From Deltaproteobacteria bacterium (lineage in GTDB: Bacteria > Desulfobacterota > GWC2-55-46), in NCBI GenBank assembly GCA_021825035.1, contig JAKAIQ010000046.1, positions 1-11,529 on the forward strand: a stretch of 11,529 nucleotides of DNA, written 5' to 3'. A model generated the notes under the pieces. It had not been told where the DNA came from. It saw nothing but the letters and a program-made list of their open reading frames with translations, and did not search any database. Below, in pieces: positions 5,789 to 11,529 of the stretch; the first letter of the stretch is position 1, and each line of letters starts with the position of its first letter. The position numbers and the translations under genes were made by a program.

Positions 5789-6562
5789 TTAATATATTAG
5801 GGCTCTGCCGAGCAGTCTCCCGACGTCGCCGGGGGTCTCCACGCTGTAGCGCGCGGACGTCTTGACGTAACTTCCGACCTTTAATGTGAGACCCTTATTC
5901 CGAAGCGCCCTGAACGCCGTCTCGTCCGTCAGGTCGTCGCCTATATAGACCGGGTAAAAACCTTTTCCGAGCCGCCGCAACAGCCAGAGCGCGGCAAGGC
6001 CCTTGTTCCACTTTGCCGATGGCACGAGTTCAAGGACCTTCTTGCCTTTTTGCGGCGAAAGAATTTTTTTTTCGACAAAGGGTCTCGATGCCTCTTGAAA
6101 ACCCCTGAGGACGAAAGGGACATCTTTTTTTTCTACGGAGCGGTAATGAAGGCTTATCGAGAACAACTTGTCCTCAATGCGCGCCCCCTTTATGCCGCCA
6201 ACAGCTTTCTTAAGAAGCCGCTTTACCGCGATTATGCGGGGCCGCGCATTAAAGGCCGCGGGATGCGTGTATCTAACATCGGGGCAGGCTATATCGAAGC
6301 CGTGGTTGCCAGCGTAGCATATGCCCCGCACTCCCGCCATCTTCCTTACGTCCCTCAGGGAGCGCCCGCTCATGATTATCGGATAGAGGCGTTCGGAGGC
6401 GGCGAGCCTCCGCAGGAGCGACCTCATGTGGCCCGGCAGGACGCATTTGGAGGGGTCTTTTCTTATGGCCACCAGCGTGCCGTCATAGTCCAGGAAAAGG
6501 GCGATCTTTTTGCCCGACTTTAGAACCGACCATAATTTATCCAGGCCCGAGTTCCCCTTCAT
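5789..6562 (-). CDS. otsB: Trehalose-6-phosphate phosphatase
   Basis: The 257-residue cytoplasmic enzyme of the HAD superfamily removes phosphate from trehalose-6-phosphate to give trehalose, the second step of the OtsAB pathway. HAD motif I is DYDGT (25-29, with the nucleophile Asp25 and the acid/base Asp27), motif II is MSGRS (64-68) and motif IV is GDDLTDE (208-214). AGNHGFDI (84-91) and ELVPSAKWNKG (178-188, with Lys187 as the motif III lysine) are OtsB signatures. Length and motif order are normal for the family. The ATG overlaps the stop of the upstream synthase gene as ATGA, and there is no convincing ribosome binding site of its own. Translation is therefore probably coupled to the synthase, keeping the two activities in step and limiting build-up of the phosphorylated intermediate. 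Confidence 0.93.
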   Translation of the reverse strand: MKGNSGLDKLWSVLKSGKKIALFLDYDGTLVAIRKDPSKCVLPGHMRSLLRRLAASERLYPIIMSGRSLRDVRKMAGVRGICYAGNHGFDIACPDVRYTHPAAFNARPRIIAVKRLLKKAVGGIKGARIEDKLFSISLHYRSVEKKDVPFVLRGFQEASRPFVEKKILSPQKGKKVLELVPSAKWNKGLAALWLLRRLGKGFYPVYIGDDLTDETAFRALRNKGLTLKVGSYVKTSARYSVETPGDVGRLLGRALIY

Positions 6563-8937
6563 ACGTTATCACTGAGCCTGAGCCTGCCAAGGTCGGTTAC
6601 GAGGTTCCCGGCCCAGCGGTATATGTTATTTTCCCTTATTACCGCGCGCATCCTTCTCATCCTATCGGCCCTGTCGTTCCTGTCCATCGCGAGGGCGGAG
6701 TAAGTGGCGTCAGCCGTCGCCTCCACGTCATAGGGATTGATGATTAGCGCGTCGACGAGCTCGCGTGAGGCTCCCGCGAACTGGCTCAATACGAGAACCC
6801 CGTCCCCGTCGTCCCTGGCGGCGACGAACTCCTTGGCCACGAGGTTCATCCCGTCGTGGAGCGAGGACACGATGCATACGTCCGAGGCCATGTAGAACCT
6901 CTCTATCGTCCGGTGGCTGTGCTGCGCCTTGAGAAATACGATGGGCTTCCATGATCCGGCCTGGAAGCGCCAGTTGATCCTGTCGGCCAGTTCCTCGACC
7001 TCGGATATCAGGTCGTGATAGCGTTTTATGTGCGTGCGGCTCGGCGCGCCGAGCTCGACGAAGGTGAACTTCTCGATGAACTGCGGATATTTCTCGAAGA
7101 ACCTCTCGATAGCCCTGAACCTTTCGGGTATGCCCTTCGTGTAGTCTATACGGTCGACCCCAACGCCAAGAAACTCGGCCTGAAACCCCATCTCTTTAAA
7201 GATGTTTTCCCTTATCTCGCGCCTGTCCTGCCGCGGGGCGCTCTCGCGCTGGTTTTCAAAGGCGACGCTTATGGGATACGGGCGCACGAGGGTGGCATGG
7301 CCGCCGCGGACGACCATGAACTGCTCCCAGTCGATCTTGGATTCGAGGAACCTGTCTACGGTATCGAGGAAATTGTTGCAGTGGATCTGTATGTGAAAGC
7401 CGATGAGGTCGGCCCCGAGCATCCCCAGAAGTATCTCCTGGCGCCAGGGGCATATGCCGTACGCCTCGGGGTTCGGCCAGGGGATATGCCAGAAGATGGC
7501 CACCTTCGCGTCCGGGCGCTTCTGCTTTATGAGGTACGGAAGAAGGGCGAGGTGGTAGTCCTGGATGAGTACCAGCGGCGATTCCTCGGACTCTATCTCC
7601 TTAAGCACGGCCTCGGCGAACTTCTCGTTGACCTCCTGGTATTTGACCCAGTCCTCGAGCCTGAAGGTCGGCCTCGTGTGCGTGATGTGGCAGAGCGGCC
7701 AGATGCCCTCGTTCGAGAAGCCGTAATAGTAGCCGTCCTCCTCCTCTTTCGTCAGCCAGACCCTTTTAAGGGTATAGGCAGGCTCCTCGGGCGGCACGCG
7801 GAGCTTGTCGTCCGCGTCGACGGTCTCCCGGTCGGCCTCGCCGCTCCCGCTGGCTATCCACACGCCGTCGCATATGCGCATCACAGGGTCGAGGGCCGTT
7901 ACGAGCCCTCCGGCGGGCATTATGGCCTTTACCGCGCGCCCCTCCCTTGTGTGCATGTAAGGCTCCCTGTTCGAAACGAGAAAGAGCTTCTTCCCTCCGA
8001 GCTCACGGAGCATGTACTCCTTGAGCCTCTGGGCGGTCCAGAGGGACTCGGCCCGAAACCTGAGCCGCGCCTCCTCCTCGGCCCGTGCGCGCGCCATGGC
8101 GAGGCTCTTGGCCATGAAGGTCACCTCCGAGATGAGGGGCTCGAGCATCGTGCCCTTCGGAATCCCCGCCGGGTAATGGGGCTTCCCCTTCCCCGTGCGT
8201 ACGTCCCTTATCCACCGCGCGACAAGGGCTATCGGCCCTTCGACGCTCCAGCGGACAACGATAAGGGTAACGGCCACTATGAAAACGGAGAGCGCTAAAA
8301 ACCTTATGAGGTTGTAACGCCATATCTCGGCAAGCCTCGCGTCTATATAGGAAGCGTCCTGGAAAAGAGCGAGCGCGCCGATCGGCTGGTCGTCGGAGAG
8401 GATCGGCATGGAAAAGACGTATACCTTCTTTCCGTCGATCCTCATGAGCTCGCCCGAGGGCGTTTTATCCGTCAGGGAATCGACCACCACCGGTATCTGG
8501 TTGGACACGGCCGGAGCGAGGCTCGGCGTGACCGATATCACGCCGCCGCGGGCGTCGAAAACCGCCACGCCCTTCAGCCTTTCGCGGTCCCCGAAAATCT
8601 TCACGAGACGGTTAAGCCTCGCGGCGGAGTTCGCCTTCACGAGCGGGGCGGACGTCTCTTTGAGGCTTTCGGCGAGCACCACGGTGCGCCTCTCAAGATC
8701 GTTTACGAGGCGCTCCTTTTCCCTGATCACGCTGTAGAAAGAAAAACTCACCACCACGGCGGCCACAGTGATTATGAGAGAGACGACAAGACGAATCGAT
8801 ATCTTCAATGCAGTTCTGTTACGCTCCTTCCCGATTTTTCCATTACACGGCGGGCTGAAGAATAATGACGCCGGGTTATGGCTGATTATCGTCATGCCAT
8901 AGGAATGTTCCGACCAGGGCCGGGCACGGGCGCACAA
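6559..8937 (-). CDS. otsA: Membrane sensor-trehalose-6-phosphate synthase fusion
   Basis: The frame encodes up to 792 residues. The C-terminal half (about 315-785) is a complete GT20 synthase that would join glucose from a nucleotide donor to glucose-6-phosphate. Motifs are SNREP (322-326), PAGGL (341-345), QDYHL (459-463), HIPWP (484-488), VDRIDYTKGIPER (594-606; Arg596 and Lys601 bind donor phosphates) and HDGMNLVAKE (694-703; Asp695, Glu703). Ahead of it lies a receptor-like module: helix 1 (about 49-70), a periplasmic Cache/PAS-like domain (about 71-207), helix 2 (about 211-229), a divergent HAMP-like segment (about 230-285) and a charged coiled coil. The catalytic domain is therefore cytoplasmic and tethered to the membrane. 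otsB overlaps its end. The start is uncertain: TTG 8937 (longest), ATG 8895, or TTG 8808, whose product begins KISIRL just before helix 1. Relatives make glucosylglycerol-phosphate, but the otsB partner favours trehalose. Confidence 0.9.
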   Translation of the reverse strand: MCARARPWSEHSYGMTIISHNPASLFFSPPCNGKIGKERNRTALKISIRLVVSLIITVAAVVVSFSFYSVIREKERLVNDLERRTVVLAESLKETSAPLVKANSAARLNRLVKIFGDRERLKGVAVFDARGGVISVTPSLAPAVSNQIPVVVDSLTDKTPSGELMRIDGKKVYVFSMPILSDDQPIGALALFQDASYIDARLAEIWRYNLIRFLALSVFIVAVTLIVVRWSVEGPIALVARWIRDVRTGKGKPHYPAGIPKGTMLEPLISEVTFMAKSLAMARARAEEEARLRFRAESLWTAQRLKEYMLRELGGKKLFLVSNREPYMHTREGRAVKAIMPAGGLVTALDPVMRICDGVWIASGSGEADRETVDADDKLRVPPEEPAYTLKRVWLTKEEEDGYYYGFSNEGIWPLCHITHTRPTFRLEDWVKYQEVNEKFAEAVLKEIESEESPLVLIQDYHLALLPYLIKQKRPDAKVAIFWHIPWPNPEAYGICPWRQEILLGMLGADLIGFHIQIHCNNFLDTVDRFLESKIDWEQFMVVRGGHATLVRPYPISVAFENQRESAPRQDRREIRENIFKEMGFQAEFLGVGVDRIDYTKGIPERFRAIERFFEKYPQFIEKFTFVELGAPSRTHIKRYHDLISEVEELADRINWRFQAGSWKPIVFLKAQHSHRTIERFYMASDVCIVSSLHDGMNLVAKEFVAARDDGDGVLVLSQFAGASRELVDALIINPYDVEATADATYSALAMDRNDRADRMRRMRAVIRENNIYRWAGNLVTDLGRLRLSDNV

Positions 8938-8952
8938 ATGATTATGGACGAT

Positions 8953-8958
8953 ATTGTA
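8953..8958 (-). promoter_or_regulatory. Possible -10 box of the trehalose operon
   Basis: On the minus strand TACAAT is a 5/6 match to the sigma-70 -10 box, in an AT-rich stretch just upstream of the synthase frame. No convincing -35 box lies at 16-18 bases. If used, transcription would start near 8946, which makes the ATG at 8895 or the TTG at 8808 better starts than the TTG at 8937. Confidence 0.3.
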
Positions 8959-8996
8959 ACATATTCAAAATATCCGAGGAAAGGATAACTCACATA

Positions 8997-9128
8997 ATGA
9001 GAAAGGCCTGCTCGCCTGCCATAACCGAAGGCACTCAATTCGGAATGATAGCCTTCGACGACAACCTGACCGTGAAGGAGCGATGGGACCTGGTCAATTA
9101 CATACGGGCGCTCGGCAAGGCAAAATAA
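8997..9128 (+). pseudogene. Remnant of a cytochrome c C-terminus (43 codons)
   Basis: This short frame begins MRKACSPAITEG and ends in KERWDLVNYIRALGKAK. The last 25 residues match the closing helix of class I c-type cytochromes, in which a Met-containing loop, then LT.eERW and VNYIR.L, precede the C-terminus. Met17, in GMIAFDDNLT, would be the distal heme ligand of the parent protein. There is no CxxCH motif, and the frame upstream is broken by stops (TAA, TAA, TGA), so the heme-binding part is missing. A weak purine-rich stretch (GAGGAAAGG) lies ahead of the ATG, so expression as a small peptide cannot be ruled out. I read it as a truncated gene left by deletion. It lies on the opposite strand to the trehalose operon. 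Confidence 0.5.
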
Positions 9129-9471
9129 GCGCATGCGCGCTGTCGCATCGCCGTCATGATGGATTTTCAACGATTTTTAATGATCGAAAAGCTGATATTT
9201 TAATCTTTTTGTATTGTAATACGTCTAAACATCTCATCGGGCGTCCAAAGTCTCCTTGCGTTGATAAATACATGCCTTACAAATAAAAAAAGATGCCCGC
9301 TCGCCGTCGCCAAAAAATTATGAACCGTAACCGGTTGATCTGCTTTGATATTTTTCAAATGACCTTGCGTTTTCGGCCCGCGCTGTAATAAAATATTCCA
9401 ATCCGTGTTTGCGCCTGGCAGGCCGCTCTGTCGCAAAAACAGGTCTCCGTTCTCAAGCAAAGGGAAGCAAT
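9129..9471. other. Gene-free stretch with small inverted repeats and a possible promoter
   Basis: No convincing gene is seen here. The palindrome GCGCATGCGC (9129-9138) directly follows the cytochrome remnant. GTATT/AATAC (9211-9215 with 9218-9222) and AACCG/CGGTT (9323-9327 with 9332-9336) are small inverted repeats. The minus-strand frame at 9200-9460 has no ribosome binding site or family likeness. The last 110 bases probably hold the promoter of the coiled-coil gene. Confidence 0.4.
9365..9394 (+). promoter_or_regulatory. Possible promoter of the coiled-coil LysM gene
   Basis: TAAAAT (9389-9394) is a 5/6 match to the -10 box. It lies 18 bases after TTGCGT (9365-9370), a weak -35 box that matches only at TTG. 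Transcription would start near 9401, about 70 bases before the ATG. Confidence 0.3.
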
Positions 9472-11529
9472 ATGGGCAGCATAGGAATCGTCTTAGGTGT
9501 CTTTCTTATGTTCTCTCTTGGCGTATCCTGGGTCGCCGGCGACAAGGAAAAGGCCCGCCTTGAAGATACGATAAAAGAGAATAAGAACGTGCAGAATCAA
9601 ATGACGCAGGACATGAACCTCGCGAAGCTGCGCCAGGCCAAGACCCAGGAGGAGGTAAAAGACCTCGAGGATCAGCTAAGGGCGGCGGTCGAAGAAAAGA
9701 AGAAGATCGAGAGGACGCTTGCCCTGGAAGAAAGACAGAAGAGGATAGATGCGCTCGAAGGCAAGGATAAAGGCGCCGCGACGTCCGACCAGAAGGGCGA
9801 CAGCGGCGCAAATAGCGGAAACGTAAACCAGACATCCGGAACGCCCGGCAACAAAGACGCTCGGGAAGTCGACCTTTCGAAGGAACGCGAGAAGATAAGG
9901 GGCGAGGTTGAAGCGGAGGTCAAGCAGAAGATTTCGGAACTTGAGACCAGGCTGACTGCGGCGCAAGAAGAAGAAAAGAGGATAGATGCCGAGACCCGGC
10001 TCAAGATAGAGGAAGAGGCGCGTAAAAGAGCGGAATCCGCATGGACACAGGCCGAGCTTGAGAGGGCCAAGGCCCAGGAGATGGCCGCGAAGAGCTCTAA
10101 GCTCGAAGCCAGGCTCAAGGAAGCGGAAGAATCCATTAAAAAGGAATCCGCCGCACGAACGGAGGTCGACAAAAAACTCGCCGCGGAAAAGACGGCGAAA
10201 AAGGCCCTTGAAGCGAGGCTGAACGAGACGAAGGAGGCCTTTGCGAGCTTGAAGGCGACGGCTGACACGGCAAAAGACCTCATAGCCAGAAATAGCGATC
10301 TCGAGGCGAAGCTCAAGGAAACGGGCCTCGTGAGCCTTGAAGGCAAGGCTGCCAACTACGTGGCCCGGAAGCTCATTGAACGCAACGCCGAGCTCGAATC
10401 CCTGTTGAAGGAAGAGAAACTCGCGCACGCTCAATCCGATGCGGCGAGGCTTCAGGCCGAGACGCTCCTCGCGAACTCCGGGAGCGGATCAAAGTCTAAC
10501 GTGAAGGGCGCCGCCGTCGAGCTGGCGAGCGATCCCGACGGCGCGGCAAGGCTGGAAAAACTCAACGAAAAAAATTCCGGGCTTGAAGACAGGACAAAAC
10601 AGTCGGAGGCTGCGCTGGCCCAGGCGGAAGCCGCGCGTTTCATGGCGGAGAAGCTTGCCGCCAGGAACAGGGAGCTTGAAAAAAAGCTCGAGGCCGAGGA
10701 GCTTGCGAAAACCGGCGCGGCATCGAGCGGGGCCGTAATAAAGAGACTCGAGGCCGAAAGGGAAAAGACGGAATCGAAGCTTCGCCAGGAAGCGGAAATA
10801 AGAAAGAATCTCGAGGCGCGGCTGAGGGAGGCCGAAGCGCAAAAGGCCTCCGGCGAGGAGACGATAAAAACGTACCGGCTCGCGAAGGAAGACGCAGAGA
10901 AAAAACTCACCCTGGAAGAAACGGCAAGAATGGAACTTGAGCGCAGACTGAAGGACGCCGGGGCAAAGGCCCCTGCCGAGGGCGTGAGCGGAAGCACAGG
11001 GACGGCAAAGAGCGGCGCCGCGGCAGGGCCCTCTCCGGAAGAAGCCGGGAGGCGCGCCCTCGAAGAAAGGCTTAAAGTCGCCGATGGCTTGATGGCACTG
11101 GAGTCCGAGACCGTAACAAAAGCCGGGAGCGCCAAGGAAGCGGCGGAATCGAAGCTGCTTCAGATGGAACAGGCAAAAAAGGAGCTTGAAGGCAGGTTCA
11201 TGGATAAATTGGAAGCCGAGGTCGCCTTGCTCGAAAAAGCGGCGCGAATCAAGAATGAAGATCCGCGGAGGCCCGCCACCCTCAGCGAAAGGGAAGACAT
11301 GTTGAATAAGCGGATTGATCGGCTGAACGTCATGGCAGACGCCATATTCAATGGAAAAACGGCTGAAAAAACGGCCTCAGCCGACAGGGAAACGCCGGAG
11401 ATGTCCTCCGACGAATTCATGGCGGCTTACGATAAGCGCCTTGGAGGCGCCGGGAAAAAGACCTACGACGTCTACGTGGTCAGGGCCGGAGACAACCTGT
11501 GGAAAATAGCGGGCAGGAAGGACGTATAT
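9472..11529 (+). CDS. Membrane-anchored coiled-coil protein with a C-terminal LysM domain (3' end outside window)
   Basis: The frame stays open for 686 codons to the last base, so the gene is cut by the window. An uncleaved anchor helix (about 3-21) is followed by roughly 640 residues very rich in Ala, Glu, Lys, Leu and Arg, which should form long coiled coils. These are broken by Gly/Ser/Thr/Asn-rich linkers at about 101-126, 335-345 and 500-518. From about residue 668 the sequence YVVRAGDNLWKIAGRKDVY is the start of a LysM peptidoglycan-binding domain. The layout suggests a protein anchored in the inner membrane that reaches across the periplasm to bind the cell wall. A short motif, KLxxRNxxLE, recurs four times, and LExRL-like cores recur along the chain. 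The start is ATG at 9472 with AGGGAA six bases upstream. No neighbour defines its role; TolA-like or cell-wall organising functions are possible. Confidence 0.85.
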   Translation, partial: MGSIGIVLGVFLMFSLGVSWVAGDKEKARLEDTIKENKNVQNQMTQDMNLAKLRQAKTQEEVKDLEDQLRAAVEEKKKIERTLALEERQKRIDALEGKDKGAATSDQKGDSGANSGNVNQTSGTPGNKDAREVDLSKEREKIRGEVEAEVKQKISELETRLTAAQEEEKRIDAETRLKIEEEARKRAESAWTQAELERAKAQEMAAKSSKLEARLKEAEESIKKESAARTEVDKKLAAEKTAKKALEARLNETKEAFASLKATADTAKDLIARNSDLEAKLKETGLVSLEGKAANYVARKLIERNAELESLLKEEKLAHAQSDAARLQAETLLANSGSGSKSNVKGAAVELASDPDGAARLEKLNEKNSGLEDRTKQSEAALAQAEAARFMAEKLAARNRELEKKLEAEELAKTGAASSGAVIKRLEAEREKTESKLRQEAEIRKNLEARLREAEAQKASGEETIKTYRLAKEDAEKKLTLEETARMELERRLKDAGAKAPAEGVSGSTGTAKSGAAAGPSPEEAGRRALEERLKVADGLMALESETVTKAGSAKEAAESKLLQMEQAKKELEGRFMDKLEAEVALLEKAARIKNEDPRRPATLSEREDMLNKRIDRLNVMADAIFNGKTAEKTASADRETPEMSSDEFMAAYDKRLGGAGKKTYDVYVVRAGDNLWKIAGRKDVY

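Noticed and set aside
7015..8298. 427-codon open frame on the plus strand
   Set aside because: It is wholly antisense to the trehalose synthase. Its translation is rich in Arg, Leu, Glu and Val with no recognisable domain, and the minus frame carries all the GT20 motifs.
9200..9460. 86-codon minus-strand frame
   Set aside because: There is no ribosome binding site and no recognisable family, and it overlaps the probable promoter of the coiled-coil gene.
9676..10434. 252- and 227-codon open frames on the minus strand (also 10452-11135)
   Set aside because: They are antisense shadows of the Glu/Lys/Ala-rich coiled-coil gene. Ser/Phe/Leu-rich or Leu/Arg/Phe-rich translations are the expected by-product of such codons.
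1..11529. CRISPR array, insertion sequence, prophage or integrase
   Set aside because: No regularly spaced repeats, no terminal inverted repeats flanking a transposase, and no phage-like genes were seen.

Overview
The window looks like a piece of chromosome from a Gram-negative, respiring bacterium. The evidence is a bc1-type quinol oxidase, a sigma-54-type promoter, a periplasmic protein with a cleavable signal peptide, and a membrane-anchored LysM protein. The DNA is moderately GC-rich, with frequent ATA (Ile) and AGG (Arg) codons. The gene content would fit a deltaproteobacterial/Desulfobacterota-like lineage, but that placement is inference; there is no rRNA or other marker here to fix it.

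Layout. (1) 1-2121, plus strand: the end of a Rieske iron-sulfur protein, then a cytochrome b fused to a short cytochrome c1-like tail. Together they form a compact complex III in which the usual separate c1 subunit seems to be carried on the cytochrome b chain. The heme motif in that tail has lost its first cysteine (GxxCH). (2) 2122-3845, minus strand: a YeaO/DUF488 protein, a 39-residue cysteine-rich protein and a secreted DUF4412 protein, separated by strong hairpins. (3) 4082-5428, minus strand: a membrane-embedded family 2 glycosyltransferase of the hyaluronan-synthase/NodC type. A -24/-12 (sigma-54) promoter and upstream palindromes precede it. (4) 5789-8937, minus strand: a two-gene trehalose operon with a 4-base stop/start overlap. 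Its first gene joins a membrane sensor module (two transmembrane helices, a periplasmic domain and a HAMP-like linker) to a complete trehalose-6-phosphate synthase. The second gene is the phosphatase otsB. (5) 8997-9128, plus strand: a 43-codon remnant resembling the C-terminus of a cytochrome c. (6) 9472-11529, plus strand: a long membrane-anchored coiled-coil protein that runs off the window just as a LysM domain begins.

How it fits together: the first block is quinol oxidation. The glycosyltransferase, the trehalose operon and the LysM protein all concern the envelope or osmotic and desiccation stress, but nothing shows that they are co-regulated. The best candidates for undescribed biology are the receptor-like trehalose-phosphate synthase and the cytochrome b-c1 fusion with its unusual heme site. 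No mobile element, CRISPR array, tRNA or rRNA was found.
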